Shown one piece after another: positions 20,728-30,913 of a stretch of DNA of 34,310 nucleotides; position 1 is the first letter of the stretch; every line of letters starts with the position of its first letter. The notes below the pieces were generated by a model. That model saw only the letters and a list, made by a program, of their open reading frames with translations. It made no database searches and was not told where the DNA came from. Position numbers and translations under genes: made by a program. The stretch is from Burkholderiaceae bacterium (GTDB lineage Bacteria; Pseudomonadota; Gammaproteobacteria; Burkholderiales; Burkholderiaceae), in assembly GCA_947472645.1 (NCBI GenBank), contig CANJBQ010000033.1, positions 1-34,310 on the forward strand. The letters run 5' to 3'.

Positions 20728-22968
20728 GTGCTAAAAAAGTTTTTTATATATCTACTATTGTTTGGGGTTGCTGGTGCCGCAAGCTTAGCGATGTTAATCA
20801 CTTACTCGGTAATACTCGCAAGACCGAATCTACCCTCGTTAGAGGTTATTACGGACTATCGACCCAAAGTCCCCCTTAGAATTTTTACGGCAGACAATGA
20901 AATGATTGGTGAGTTTGGTGAAGAGCGGCGCAATGTCACGCCGATTCAAGACTTTCCAAAGAGTTTAAAAAATGCAGTAATCGCGATTGAGGACGATCGT
21001 TTTTATGAACACCCTGGGGTTGATATACAGGGTATTGTCAGGGCGGCTTTAGTAAATTTAAGTGGCAAGTATTCGCAGGGTGCTTCAACAATTACTATGC
21101 AGGTTGCAAGAAACTTTTTCTTGACGAATGAAAAAACACTGAATCGTAAGTTATATGAGATTCTTCTGGCGCTAAAAATTGAAAACAACCTTTCTAAAGA
21201 TAAGATTTTAGAGTTGTATATGAATCAAATTTATCTTGGACAGCGCTCATATGGATTTGCTAGTGCTGCAAGGATTTATTTTGCGAAGGATGTAAAAGAT
21301 TTATCCATTGCGGAATCAGCCATGTTAGCCGGCTTACCTAAAGCCCCTTCCGCCTATAATCCCGTTGTTAATTTTCGCCGCGCCAAGATTCGTCAAGAAT
21401 ACATATTGCAACGCTTGCGAGATCTTAAATATATAACGAGCGAAGAGTATGCCACTGCTATGTTAGAAGAGCTTGCGGTCAAAGGGCTTGGAAGAGAGTT
21501 TAATGTTCACGCTGATTATGCCGCAGAATATGCGCGTACGTTACTAGTTTCTATGTATGGCGAAAATGTTTACATACAAGGCTTAAAGGTTTATACAACC
21601 ATTAAAAAGACTAATCAGGAAGCTGCCTATAGCACTTTAAGAAAAGGCATCATTGATTACGATATGAAACACGGATATCGTGGTCCTGAAGGCTTTGTAG
21701 AATTACCAAAAAGTCCACTGGATGGTAAAGAGGCTAAACGGGCTTTAGATGAAGCATTAATTGATCACTCTTCAAGTGATGAGATACTCTCTGGGGTGGT
21801 TTTGAAGGCAAGCCTGCAAGAGGTTAAGGTGTTTATTTCTTCGGGAGATACCATTACTATTAAGCCAGATGGCTTAAGACTTGGACGTGAAGGATTAGTT
21901 GCTAATGCGCAACCAAAGATTCAAATTAAACCAGGGTCTATTATTCGTGTTTCACAAACTGCTGACGTTTGGCAAATTACACAAATTCCTGAAGTTCAAG
22001 GGGCTTTAGTTTCAGTGGATCCTCAGACAGGGGCCATCAACGCCATGATGGGTGGCTTTGACTTTAAACTTACTCAATTTAATCATGTCATGCAGGCGGA
22101 GCGACAACCAGGCTCATCCTTTAAGCCATTTATTTATGCAGCTGGTTTAGAAAAAGGCATTATGCCAAGAACCATTGTCAATGATGCCCCGCTGTCTATT
22201 GGAGGTTCTGAAACGGGCGGTAAGGCTTGGGAGCCCAAAAACTATGACGGTAGAACTGATGGTCTGATGACGGTAAGATCTGCTTTAGCGAGATCTAAGA
22301 ACCTCGTGTCTGTAAGAATTATGCGGTCCATTGGGACACAGTATGCTCAGCAATATATTCAGAGGTTTGGTTTTGAGCCTGAAAAGAATCCCCCGTATTT
22401 AACATTAGCCCTTGGCGCTGGATCAACTACCCCGATACAAATGGCGATGGCTTATAGTATTTTTGCGAATGGTGGTTACGATGTACAGCCCTTTTTAATC
22501 AGTAAGATTGTTGATGGCAAGGGCAAAATAATTTTTGAAGCCACACCGAATAGCGTTGGTGATGAAGCCCGGCGTGTACTTGATCCAAAAACCAATTTTG
22601 TCATGGATAGCTTAATGCAAGAAGTTACTCGTTCTGGAACGGCGGCATCTGCCAGAGTTCGCCTTGGTAGAACGGATATTGCGGGCAAGACTGGAACTAC
22701 CAATGATGCACATGATGCATGGTTTGCAGGTTACCACCCCAACCTCTGTGCGGTTGTCTGGATGGGCTTTGATCGGCCAAAGAGTTTAGGTGGCAATGAA
22801 ACCGGGGGTGGTTTATCTTTACCGATATGGATTAACTATATGTCAAAAGCTCTCCAAGGAGTTCCAGACTCTCCTCGTTTTCCGCCTGCAGGAGTAGTGA
22901 GCGAAGATGGCGATTGGACGATTCCTGAGTTTACGAGTCACGCTTCTTTTGCCTCTCTCTTGGAATGA
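20728..22968 (+). CDS. mrcA: Penicillin-binding protein 1A (bifunctional)
   Basis: A 746-residue class A PBP that polymerises and cross-links peptidoglycan in the periplasm, anchored by one N-terminal helix (about 5-31). The GT51 glycosyltransferase domain shows catalytic E88 in AIEDDRFYEHPG and SQGASTITMQVARNFF. The transpeptidase domain carries SxxK at S463-K466 (PGSSFKPF), SKN at 523-525 and KTG at 654-656. An OB-like insert lies between (about 310-420). It starts at GTG (20728) behind AGAAGGGA. In Neisseria and relatives this gene is divergent from pilMNOPQ, as here from the reduced pil locus. The next gene starts three bases after its stop. Confidence 0.96.
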   Translation: MLKKFFIYLLLFGVAGAASLAMLITYSVILARPNLPSLEVITDYRPKVPLRIFTADNEMIGEFGEERRNVTPIQDFPKSLKNAVIAIEDDRFYEHPGVDIQGIVRAALVNLSGKYSQGASTITMQVARNFFLTNEKTLNRKLYEILLALKIENNLSKDKILELYMNQIYLGQRSYGFASAARIYFAKDVKDLSIAESAMLAGLPKAPSAYNPVVNFRRAKIRQEYILQRLRDLKYITSEEYATAMLEELAVKGLGREFNVHADYAAEYARTLLVSMYGENVYIQGLKVYTTIKKTNQEAAYSTLRKGIIDYDMKHGYRGPEGFVELPKSPLDGKEAKRALDEALIDHSSSDEILSGVVLKASLQEVKVFISSGDTITIKPDGLRLGREGLVANAQPKIQIKPGSIIRVSQTADVWQITQIPEVQGALVSVDPQTGAINAMMGGFDFKLTQFNHVMQAERQPGSSFKPFIYAAGLEKGIMPRTIVNDAPLSIGGSETGGKAWEPKNYDGRTDGLMTVRSALARSKNLVSVRIMRSIGTQYAQQYIQRFGFEPEKNPPYLTLALGAGSTTPIQMAMAYSIFANGGYDVQPFLISKIVDGKGKIIFEATPNSVGDEARRVLDPKTNFVMDSLMQEVTRSGTAASARVRLGRTDIAGKTGTTNDAHDAWFAGYHPNLCAVVWMGFDRPKSLGGNETGGGLSLPIWINYMSKALQGVPDSPRFPPAGVVSEDGDWTIPEFTSHASFASLLE

Positions 22969-22971
22969 TCC

Positions 22972-23517
22972 ATGGTAAGGCAAGCTCGTCAAATTCATTC
23001 TGGTCAGACTTACTTTGTCGTTCTCCGCGGCTTACCGACACTGACCATCTTTGATCGCGATGACTTTAAACTTGCTTTTTTAGCTTGGCTCAGGGATGCG
23101 AGTAAGCACTACAAATTGGTACTACATGCTTATGTCATATTACCGAATCAGACGCAATTGCTAGTTACTCCAAGCGAGTTCGATTCGTTAGCCCGGACAA
23201 TGCAGTCTTTATGTAGAAGGTATACACAGTTATTTAATCAAGCGCACTTAAGAAAGTCGAGTATTTGGGCTGGCAGATATTACTCCCATTTAATTGAACA
23301 AGACAGTGATGCGCTTGTCTTTCATAAAAAAATTGAACAAAGCCCACTCCTAGAGCACATTGTGACTCGTTTGGAGGATTATCCTTGGTCAAGTTATAAG
23401 ATGCATATTGGGTTAGAGCCCAATTATGGGCTTCAAAATTTAGCCGCCTTTTGGAGTTTAGGAAATACGCCATTTGAGCGCCAACAAAAATGGGAGCGCT
23501 TAGTTCATGAGCGTTGA
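22972..23517 (+). CDS. Y1 (IS200/REP-associated) transposase relative, catalytically dead
   Basis: A 181-residue protein with the layout of single-stranded-DNA Y1 transposases/RAYTs: a start like RQIHSGQTYFVVLRG, LHAYVILPN, ARTMQSLCRRYTQLFNQ, AGRYYSHLIEQDSDAL and DYPWSSYK. The catalytic residues are gone. The HUH motif, normally PNHVHLL, reads PNQTQLL (Q60, Q62). The tyrosine of the usual YIHLNPVRA block aligns with K120 in KKIEQSPLL. Yet the frame is intact, and it is placed three bases after mrcA. A structured palindrome follows at 23533-23637. This suggests a domesticated DNA- or RNA-binding protein rather than an active element; its role is unknown. Confidence 0.85.
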   Translation: MVRQARQIHSGQTYFVVLRGLPTLTIFDRDDFKLAFLAWLRDASKHYKLVLHAYVILPNQTQLLVTPSEFDSLARTMQSLCRRYTQLFNQAHLRKSSIWAGRYYSHLIEQDSDALVFHKKIEQSPLLEHIVTRLEDYPWSSYKMHIGLEPNYGLQNLAAFWSLGNTPFERQQKWERLVHER

Positions 23518-23532
23518 TTTCAAATAAAGTCA

Positions 23533-23637
23533 GACACATCATCAAGTTATGACTCTGTCCCCGCTTGTTAGGGGTTGATTATGCCCCATTTTAGGGAAAG
23601 GGGACAGAGTGGTTATGGTAACAATTGATGTCGTGTC
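23533..23637. repeat. Imperfect palindrome with GGGGACAGAGT arms (REP/BIME-like)
   Basis: Inner arms ACTCTGTCCCC (23552-23562) and GGGGACAGAGT (23600-23610) are perfect 11-bp complements. Outer arms GACACATCATCAA (23533-23545) and TTGATGTCGTGTC (23625-23637) match at 11 of 13. Between the arms the left side has GTTATG and the right a longer GGTTATGGTAACAA. The 37-base centre contains a small GGGG/CCCC stem. It begins 15 bases after the transposase-like gene and resembles repeats I associate with RAYT genes, whose arms often read GGGG-(A/T)-CAGAGT; that resemblance is from memory. It has no T-run, so it is not a standard terminator. Confidence 0.75.
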
Positions 23638-23653
23638 ATAATTCCCCTATAGT
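23625..23653 (+). promoter_or_regulatory. Candidate gltB promoter
   Basis: TTGATG (23625-23630), exactly 17 bases, TATAGT (23648-23653). Transcription would begin near 23660, giving a leader of about 58 bases before the gltB ATG. The -35 hexamer is the first half of the right outer arm of the palindrome just upstream. A second inverted repeat, TTATTCC (23670-23676) with GGAATAA (23682-23688), lies just after the start point and could be an operator or a 5' hairpin. Confidence 0.6.
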
Positions 23654-23669
23654 TATTTAGTTATTAGGG

Positions 23670-23688
23670 TTATTCCTATATGGAATAA
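23670..23688. repeat. Inverted repeat in the gltB leader
   Basis: TTATTCC and GGAATAA are perfect 7-bp complements around TATAT, about ten bases downstream of the predicted gltB start point and 29 bases before the gltB ATG. The position fits a repressor site or an mRNA-stabilising hairpin. I do not recognise the motif as the site of a named regulator. Confidence 0.5.
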
Positions 23689-23717
23689 AGCTACTCTTCT
23701 TTTTTTAGGACTACTCA

Positions 23718-26700
23718 ATGTTAAACCCATCTAATTTGCGCCCAGAAGCGCAAGGTCTCTATGACCCTAAAAATGAACATGATGCTTGTGGTGTAGGCTT
23801 TGTCGCCCACATTAAAGGGCGTAGAGAGCACTCCATTGTTGAGCAAGGATTAAAGATTCTAGAAAATCTTGACCACCGTGGGGCGGTTGGAGCAGACGCT
23901 TTAATGGGTGATGGCGCAGGGATTTTAATTCAAATACCGGATATTTTTTATCGCGAAGAAATGGCTAAGCATGGGTTTCAATTACCTCCTGAGGGAGAGT
24001 ATGGGGTTGGAATGGTTTTTTTACCCAAGGAGAGTGCTTCCAGATTAGCTTGTGAACAAGAGTTAGAAAGAACAGTGCGCACAGAAGGGCAAGTGTTTTT
24101 AGGATGGCGTGATGTACCTGTAGATAGCAAAATGCCGATGTCACCCAATGTTCGAAAATCTGAACCAGTCATCCGCCAAATTTTTATTGGTAGAGGACGA
24201 GATATTATGACAACAGACGCCTTAGAGCGTAAGTTATATGTCATTAGAAAATCAGCAAGTCATGCAATACAAAATCTTCAGCTACAGCATGGTAAAGAGT
24301 ATTTTGTTACCTCAATGTCAGCGAAGACAATTGTCTACAAGGGATTATTGTTAGCCAATCAAGTTGGTGCTTACTATACTGATTTACAAAACCCTAAAGT
24401 TGTTTCTGCATTAGCGCTCGTTCATCAACGTTTTTCAACAAACACATTCCCCGCGTGGGAGCTGGCACATCCGTATCGGATGATTGCGCATAATGGCGAG
24501 ATCAATACCGTTAAAGGAAATGTCAACTGGATTAATGCAAGAACTGGCGGTATTAAATCCCCGGTGTTAGGTGATGACTTAGAAAAATTATGGCCATTAA
24601 TCTATCCAGGTCAATCAGATACTGCAAGTTTTGATAACTGTTTAGAGTTACTTGTGATGGCAGGATATCCCTTAGCGCATGCCATGATGATGATGATTCC
24701 TGAAGCTTGGGAACAGCATACGATGATGGATGAAAACCGCAGGGCGTTTTATGAATACCATGCGGCAATGATGGAGCCCTGGGATGGCCCCGCGGCAATA
24801 GCATTTACGGATGGACGCCAAATTGGAGCGACCCTAGATCGCAATGGTTTGCGGCCAGCAAGATACTACATCACAGATGATGACTTGGTGGTGATGGCAT
24901 CTGAGGCTGGAGTACTCAATTTTCCAGAAAACAAAATTGTAAAAAAATGGCGATTACAGCCCGGAAAAATGTTTCTCATCGATATGGAACAAGGGCGCAT
25001 CATTGATGATGAAGAATTAAAAGAGTCACTAGCAAAAGCCAAGCCATACAAGAGTTGGATAGAGGCCGTACGGATTAAATTAGACGTCATCGAAGTTAAA
25101 GAAATGGACGTTAAAGAAGATCAGAAACATATACGACCAGCCGCAAAATTACTGGATCGCCAACAAGCATTTGGGTATAGCCAAGAAGACTTAAAGTTTT
25201 TAATGGCGCCGATGGCTCAAACCGGAGAAGAGGCTGTAGGGTCGATGGGTAACGATAGCCCACTGGCGGTGCTGTCTAATAAAAATAAAGTTTTATATAA
25301 CTATTTCAAACAACTGTTTGCGCAAGTAACCAATCCTCCCATCGATTCGATTCGCGAAAACATGGTGATGTCGTTGGTATCCTTTATTGGACCTAAGCCC
25401 AATTTATTAGATACTAACAATATAAATCCACCAATGAGATTAGAAGTCAGTCAACCGATTTTAGACTTCGATGATATTTCAAAAATTCGTCACATAGAGC
25501 ACTACACTGGCGGAAAATTTAGAACGCATGAACTGGACATTTGTTATCCAGCCGCTTGGGGTAAAGAAGGTATTGAAGCACGTTTGGCATCGCTTTGTGC
25601 AGAGGCCGTAGACGCTGTGAAGTTAGGCTTTAACATTTTAATTGTGAGTGATCGTCAGGTCTCACAAGAATACGTAGCAATACCAGCTCTTCTCGCCACT
25701 TCAACAATACATCACCATTTGGTTAAAAAAGGCCTAAGAACAAGTACAGGACTTGTCGTAGAGACAGGCTCTGCTAGAGAAACGCATCATTTTGCTTTAT
25801 TAGCGGGATATGGTGCTGAGGCTGTTCATCCGTACCTTGCCATGGAAACCCTAGCAACATTAGCGTCAGGGTTATCTGGTGATTTATCCGCAGACAAGGC
25901 GATTAAGAATTTTGTGAAGGCAGTCGGCAAAGGGCTACAAAAAGTGATGTCCAAAATGGGCATTTCGACTTATATGTCCTATACAGGGTCACAAATTTTT
26001 GAGGCGATTGGTTTGTCTGAAGAGTTAATCAACAAATATTTCCAAGGTACAGCTTCTAATATTGGTGGAATTGGCATATTTGAGCTTGCAGAAGAGTCAT
26101 TAAGAATGCACCAACAGGCATTTAGTGACGACCCTGTTTTACAAAATATGTTGGATGCTGGTGGTGAATATGCTTATCGGATTCGTGGTGAAGACCATAT
26201 GTGGACGCCTGAGTCTATTGCAAAATTACAGCACTCAACAAAAGTTGGGCCAGAAAAAGGTGGTTATCAAACCTTTAAAGAGTATGCGAATCTGATCAAT
26301 GATCAGAGTAAGCGTCATATGACCTTGCGTGGATTATTTGAATTTAAGTTAGATCAAAGTAAAGCCATCGATGTCTCTGAAGTAGAGTCGGCAAAAGAAA
26401 TTGTTAAAAGATTTGCAACCGGAGCCATGTCTCTTGGATCAATCTCTACAGAAGCACATGCAACTTTAGCTGTGGCGATGAACCGCATTGGAGGCAAGTC
26501 AAATACAGGTGAGGGTGGAGAAGATCATAATCGCTATCGTAACGAACTCAAAGGTATACCTATCGCCGCACATGAAACGCTAGCAACTCAGTTAGGTAAA
26601 GATGTGATTGAGGCCGATATTCCATTACAAGCAGGCGATTCATTACGTTCAAAGATTAAGCAAGTAGCCTCTGGTCGATTTGGAGTTACTGCAGAATATT

Positions 26701-28472
26701 TAACTTCAGCAGATCAGATACAAATCAAAATGGCGCAAGGTGCAAAACCTGGTGAGGGCGGTCAATTACCAGGTGGTAAAGTTTCAGATTACATCGGTAA
26801 GTTACGTTACTCGGTACCGGGTGTTGGTTTGATTTCACCCCCACCTCATCACGACATTTACTCGATTGAGGACTTGGCGCAATTGATTCATGATTTGAAA
26901 AATGTGAATCCTAAGGCCGATATTTCTGTCAAATTGGTTTCAGAAGTTGGAGTTGGTACGGTTGCTGCTGGGGTCGCAAAAGCGAAAGCAGACCATGTCG
27001 TTATTTCAGGTCATGACGGTGGAACAGGCGCTTCTCCTTTGTCTTCTATTAAGCATGCCGGCTCACCATGGGAGTTAGGTCTAGCAGAAACGCAGCAGAC
27101 TTTAGTCCTCAATGGTTTGCGTGGTCGTATCCGCGTTCAAGCTGATGGTCAGATGAAAACTGGCCGTGATGTCGTAATTGGAGCCTTGCTTGGCGCGGAT
27201 GAATTTGGCTTTGCCACAGCACCCTTGGTTGTTGAGGGATGCATCATGATGCGTAAATGTCACCTCAATACTTGTCCCGTAGGTGTAGCAACTCAAGATC
27301 CCGTATTGCGGGCGAAATTTTCAGGTAAGCCAGAGTATGTGGTGAACTTCTTCTTTTATATTGCAGAAGAAGTTCGTGAAATTATGGCGCAATTAGGAAT
27401 TAGAACTTTTGACGAATTAGTCGGCCGTGTTGATTTATTAGATACCAAAAAAGGGATTGAACACTGGAAAGCAAAAGGATTGGATTTTAAGAAGATTTTT
27501 GCACAACCATCTCATGAAATCAGTAATGAACGTCGCCAAATGTCTATACAAGATCATAACTTGGGCAATGCTTTAGATCATGAGTTAATTACTAAGTCGC
27601 AAAACGCTTTGCAAAAGGGTGAGAAAGTGTCATTCATACATCCTGTCAGAAACGTTAATCGCACTGTAGGTGCCATGTTGTCTGGAGAAGTCGCCATGCG
27701 TTATGGACATGAAGGTTTGGCCGACGATACGATTCACGTTCAGTTTAATGGCACTGCCGGGCAAAGTTTTGCAGCATTTTTAGCGCATGGTGTGACATTT
27801 GATTTAGTTGGAGACGCGAATGACTACGTCGGCAAAGGTTTGTCGGGTGGGCGCGTCATCGTTAGAACACCAAATGAGTTTAAAGAGAACTCTGCTGAAA
27901 ACATCATTATCGGAAATACAGTGCTGTATGGGGCTATTGGTGGGGAAGCTTTCTTTAATGGCGTTGCTGGAGAAAGGTTTGCTGTCAGAAATTCAGGAGC
28001 CATCGCTGTTGTTGAAGGTACTGGAGATCATGGTGCTGAATATATGACTGGCGGCACGGTTGTTGTACTTGGTAAAACAGGGCGTAATTTTGCAGCAGGA
28101 ATGAGCGGTGGCATTGCCTACGTTTATGATGTGGATGGCTTGTTTGCAAAACGTTGTAATACAACAATGGCGATCCTAGAGCCCGTTTTATCTTCTCAAG
28201 AACAAAAGGCAAAAATACCTCAAGAGCATTGGCACGCACCGATTGATGTTAAAGATGGTGGACAACGACTCACAGATGAAGTGATTTTGAAAGACCTTGT
28301 TGAGCGGCACTTTAAATATACGGGGTCTGAACAATCCAGAGATATCTTGCGGGATTGGGATGTCGCACGTCAAAAATTTATTAAGGTATTTCCAACCGAG
28401 TACAAACGTGCTTTAGGCGAACTGTGGGCGAAGTCTCAGGGAGCTGCTGGAAAAAAAGTGACCACTGTATAA
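23718..28472 (+). CDS. gltB: Glutamate synthase (NADPH) large subunit
   Basis: A 1584-residue amidotransferase that converts glutamine and 2-oxoglutarate to two glutamates, the main ammonium-assimilation step with glutamine synthetase. The N-terminal Ntn glutaminase domain has its nucleophile at C24 ([13 protein letters not shown]); the first 23 residues are the expected cleaved propeptide. A central domain leads into the FMN barrel ([24 protein letters not shown] block, [14 protein letters not shown]). The 3Fe-4S cysteines are C1175, C1181 and C1186 ([12 protein letters not shown]). The C-terminal beta-helix is rich in GG repeats ([20 protein letters not shown]). SD AGGAC precedes the ATG. 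gltD follows after 27 bases. Confidence 0.97.
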   Translation: MLNPSNLRPEAQGLYDPKNEHDACGVGFVAHIKGRREHSIVEQGLKILENLDHRGAVGADALMGDGAGILIQIPDIFYREEMAKHGFQLPPEGEYGVGMVFLPKESASRLACEQELERTVRTEGQVFLGWRDVPVDSKMPMSPNVRKSEPVIRQIFIGRGRDIMTTDALERKLYVIRKSASHAIQNLQLQHGKEYFVTSMSAKTIVYKGLLLANQVGAYYTDLQNPKVVSALALVHQRFSTNTFPAWELAHPYRMIAHNGEINTVKGNVNWINARTGGIKSPVLGDDLEKLWPLIYPGQSDTASFDNCLELLVMAGYPLAHAMMMMIPEAWEQHTMMDENRRAFYEYHAAMMEPWDGPAAIAFTDGRQIGATLDRNGLRPARYYITDDDLVVMASEAGVLNFPENKIVKKWRLQPGKMFLIDMEQGRIIDDEELKESLAKAKPYKSWIEAVRIKLDVIEVKEMDVKEDQKHIRPAAKLLDRQQAFGYSQEDLKFLMAPMAQTGEEAVGSMGNDSPLAVLSNKNKVLYNYFKQLFAQVTNPPIDSIRENMVMSLVSFIGPKPNLLDTNNINPPMRLEVSQPILDFDDISKIRHIEHYTGGKFRTHELDICYPAAWGKEGIEARLASLCAEAVDAVKLGFNILIVSDRQVSQEYVAIPALLATSTIHHHLVKKGLRTSTGLVVETGSARETHHFALLAGYGAEAVHPYLAMETLATLASGLSGDLSADKAIKNFVKAVGKGLQKVMSKMGISTYMSYTGSQIFEAIGLSEELINKYFQGTASNIGGIGIFELAEESLRMHQQAFSDDPVLQNMLDAGGEYAYRIRGEDHMWTPESIAKLQHSTKVGPEKGGYQTFKEYANLINDQSKRHMTLRGLFEFKLDQSKAIDVSEVESAKEIVKRFATGAMSLGSISTEAHATLAVAMNRIGGKSNTGEGGEDHNRYRNELKGIPIAAHETLATQLGKDVIEADIPLQAGDSLRSKIKQVASGRFGVTAEYLTSADQIQIKMAQGAKPGEGGQLPGGKVSDYIGKLRYSVPGVGLISPPPHHDIYSIEDLAQLIHDLKNVNPKADISVKLVSEVGVGTVAAGVAKAKADHVVISGHDGGTGASPLSSIKHAGSPWELGLAETQQTLVLNGLRGRIRVQADGQMKTGRDVVIGALLGADEFGFATAPLVVEGCIMMRKCHLNTCPVGVATQDPVLRAKFSGKPEYVVNFFFYIAEEVREIMAQLGIRTFDELVGRVDLLDTKKGIEHWKAKGLDFKKIFAQPSHEISNERRQMSIQDHNLGNALDHELITKSQNALQKGEKVSFIHPVRNVNRTVGAMLSGEVAMRYGHEGLADDTIHVQFNGTAGQSFAAFLAHGVTFDLVGDANDYVGKGLSGGRVIVRTPNEFKENSAENIIIGNTVLYGAIGGEAFFNGVAGERFAVRNSGAIAVVEGTGDHGAEYMTGGTVVVLGKTGRNFAAGMSGGIAYVYDVDGLFAKRCNTTMAILEPVLSSQEQKAKIPQEHWHAPIDVKDGGQRLTDEVILKDLVERHFKYTGSEQSRDILRDWDVARQKFIKVFPTEYKRALGELWAKSQGAAGKKVTTV

Positions 28473-28499
28473 AAGTAAAGAAAGATTAGAGAATATTTT

Positions 28500-29963
28500 A
28501 TGGGAAAAATTACTGGATTTTTAGACTATGAGCGCTTATCAGAACATTATGAAGCGCCTTTGCAACGAGTAAAGCATTACAAAGAGTTTGTGGCATCTCT
28601 AACCGATGATGAAGCAAAAGTGCAAAGTGCCCGCTGTATGGATTGTGGGATTCCATTTTGTAATAATGGTTGCCCAGTGAATAATATTATTCCGGATTTT
28701 AATAATCTGGTTTATGACAAAGATTGGCAAAAAGCGATTGAAGTATTGCACTCGACAAATAACTTCCCAGAATTTACCGGCAGAATTTGTCCGGCGCCAT
28801 GTGAGGCTGCGTGTACGTTGGGCATTAATAATTTACCGGTTGGAATTAAATCAATTGAACATGCCATTATTGACCGCGCATGGGAAAACGATTGGGTAAA
28901 ACCACAAATACCAACACATAAAACCGGCAAAAAAGTTGCGGTTGTGGGGTCTGGACCAGCGGGCCTTGCTGCGGCTCAACAACTTGCTAGAGTTGGTCAT
29001 GATGTTACTGTTTTTGAAAAAAATGACCGTATTGGAGGACTTCTCCGTTATGGCATACCTGACTTTAAGATGGAAAAGTGGCTTATCGATCGTCGGATGG
29101 AGCAGATGCAGGAAGAAGGAGTTGTGTTTCAAACGGGTACCTTTGTGGGTAAAGAGCAACTTGACCCAATGATTAAAGATTTCTCGCAAAAACGGGTTGA
29201 TCCTGATCAGCTATTAAAAGACTTTGATGCTGTGATTATTAGCGGTGGAGCGGAGCAACCAAGAGACTTACCAATTCCAGGAAGAGACCTTGAGGGTGTT
29301 CACTTTGCGCTAGATTTTCTGATTCCTCAGAACCAAGAAGTTGCTGGCGATGAGAAAAATAAAATACACGCAGCTGGTAAAAATGTCATAGTGATTGGTG
29401 GTGGAGATACTGGTTCTGATTGTGTTGGTACATCCAATCGTCATGGCGCTAAATCCGTCAGTCAGTTTGAACTATTGCCGCAACCTCCCGAAGAAGAAAA
29501 CAAGCCATTGGTTTGGCCCTATTGGCCTACCAAGTTAAGAACGTCATCTTCCCATGAAGAAGGTTGTGCTAGGGACTGGTCAGTCGCCACCAAAAGATTT
29601 GAAGGTAAAAACGGAAAATTAGAAAAACTCATTGGTGTTCGACTGGAATGGAAAGACGGCAAAATGACTGAAATGCCCAACTCGGAATTTGAAATGAAGG
29701 CCGAATTAGTATTCTTGGCGATGGGATTTGTTTCACCTGCACAACAAATTTTGAGTGGCTTTGGTATTGAAAAAGACCAACGAGGTAATGCTAAAGCAAG
29801 CACGGAAGGTGATCAGGCCTATAAAACAAATCATCCTAAAGTTTTTGCAGCGGGCGATATGCGTCGGGGACAATCACTCGTGGTTTGGGCGATTCGTGAG
29901 GGACGTCAATGCGCGAGATCGGTTGATGAATATTTAATGGGAAGCAGTTTATTGCCCCGCTAG
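28500..29963 (+). CDS. gltD: Glutamate synthase (NADPH) small subunit
   Basis: A 487-residue flavoprotein that takes electrons from NADPH through FAD and 4Fe-4S clusters to GltB. Cluster cysteines lie in [15 protein letters not shown] (C46, C49, C54, C58) and [10 protein letters not shown] (C97, C101, C105). The FAD site is GSGPAG (150-155) and the NADPH site [34 protein letters not shown] near the end is conserved. It forms the gltBD operon. No obvious intrinsic terminator follows; the 128-base gap before the next gene is AT-rich. Confidence 0.97.
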   Translation: MGKITGFLDYERLSEHYEAPLQRVKHYKEFVASLTDDEAKVQSARCMDCGIPFCNNGCPVNNIIPDFNNLVYDKDWQKAIEVLHSTNNFPEFTGRICPAPCEAACTLGINNLPVGIKSIEHAIIDRAWENDWVKPQIPTHKTGKKVAVVGSGPAGLAAAQQLARVGHDVTVFEKNDRIGGLLRYGIPDFKMEKWLIDRRMEQMQEEGVVFQTGTFVGKEQLDPMIKDFSQKRVDPDQLLKDFDAVIISGGAEQPRDLPIPGRDLEGVHFALDFLIPQNQEVAGDEKNKIHAAGKNVIVIGGGDTGSDCVGTSNRHGAKSVSQFELLPQPPEEENKPLVWPYWPTKLRTSSSHEEGCARDWSVATKRFEGKNGKLEKLIGVRLEWKDGKMTEMPNSEFEMKAELVFLAMGFVSPAQQILSGFGIEKDQRGNAKASTEGDQAYKTNHPKVFAAGDMRRGQSLVVWAIREGRQCARSVDEYLMGSSLLPR

Positions 29964-30091
29964 GCAAAAGGTTAGTTATCGAACCATCTATTCTTTTTAA
30001 AAACATATAGATATTCTGCTTCTTTTTTAGCCTGTAGTTAGTTTTTTCGAGTTAGTATATAAAAAATAAAACCCAAAAATTGGAGACAGAT
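29964..30091 (+). promoter_or_regulatory. AT-rich gap upstream of the cyclase-family gene
   Basis: The 128 bases between gltD and the next gene are strongly AT-rich with several T-runs. A TATATAAAAAA stretch about 35 bases before the start codon could hold a -10 box, but no matching -35 at normal spacing was found. The SD TTGGAG lies ten bases before the ATG. No hairpin terminator for gltBD was seen. Confidence 0.3.
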
Positions 30092-30901
30092 ATGCCTAGA
30101 AAATTTGTAGATATTTCTATTTTTTTAGAAAATGATGTGCTAAGTGATCCACCGGCATTTAAACCAAAGATTGAATACTTTACCCATCAAGACACGGTGG
30201 AGCGCATCGCTGATTTTTTCCCGGGATTACAAAAAAATGATTTACCAGATGGCGAAGGTTGGGCAGTTGAGGTTGCCACCATATCGACACATAATGGCAC
30301 ACATTTAGATGCTCCCTACCATTTTCATAGCACGATGGATAAAGCGCTTGGAGAGCAAAAGCAATCAAAGACGATTGATGAAATTCCCCTAGATTGGTGT
30401 TTTCAACCAGGCGTCAAACTCGACTTTCGTCACTTTGCGGACGGCTATGTAGTTCAGGCGTCAGATGTTGAGGCTGAGTTAAAGAGAATCAATCACGAAT
30501 TAAAACCTTTAGAGATTGTTGTTGTTAATACCCGTGCAGGATCAAGATATGGACATGACGATTATGTTAGTTCTGGGTGCGGAATGGGTTATGAAGCCAC
30601 CATGTATCTCTTAGAGCGCGGCATTCGACTCACTGGGATTGATGGATGGAGTTGGGATGCGCCATTTGTTCATACTCAGAAAAAATTTGGCGAAAGTCAT
30701 GACGCAAGTTTAATTTGGGAGGGGCATAAAGCTGGCAGAGATATAGGATATTGTCATCTTGAAAAGCTCCATAATTTAGAAGCCTTACCCGCAGATGGCT
30801 TTTACATTAGTTGTTTTCCCCATAAAATCCGTGGGGCATCGGCTGGTTGGACGCGTGCTGTGGCTATTTTTGATGATGCATTAATGGCGAGTCACACTTA
30901 A
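30092..30901 (+). CDS. Cyclase / kynurenine-formamidase-family metal hydrolase
   Basis: A 269-residue member of the cyclase family (Pfam PF04199), which includes bacterial kynurenine formamidase and isatin hydrolase. The metal-binding motif HNGTHLDAPYH spans 67-77 (H67, H71, D73), and the family's second region YVSSGCGMGYEATMYLLERG, then GIDGWSWDAPF, is intact. The C-terminal YCHLEKLHNLEALP carries further conserved His/Glu positions. No tryptophan-catabolic genes are nearby, so the substrate cannot be named. ATG 30092 is chosen because TTGGAG is placed as its SD; the in-frame TTG four codons upstream is part of that SD. It sits alone between gltBD and mla. Confidence 0.85.
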   Translation: MPRKFVDISIFLENDVLSDPPAFKPKIEYFTHQDTVERIADFFPGLQKNDLPDGEGWAVEVATISTHNGTHLDAPYHFHSTMDKALGEQKQSKTIDEIPLDWCFQPGVKLDFRHFADGYVVQASDVEAELKRINHELKPLEIVVVNTRAGSRYGHDDYVSSGCGMGYEATMYLLERGIRLTGIDGWSWDAPFVHTQKKFGESHDASLIWEGHKAGRDIGYCHLEKLHNLEALPADGFYISCFPHKIRGASAGWTRAVAIFDDALMASHT

Positions 30902-30913
30902 AACCTCATTTAT

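Noticed and set aside
23552..23610. The GGGGACAGAGT hairpin as an intrinsic terminator
   Set aside because: The loop is 37 bases long and no T-run follows the right arm.
22972..23637. A complete insertion sequence (transposase plus terminal repeats)
   Set aside because: There is a transposase-like gene and a palindrome, but the palindrome lies only downstream, no matching end was seen upstream of 22972, and the catalytic residues are missing.
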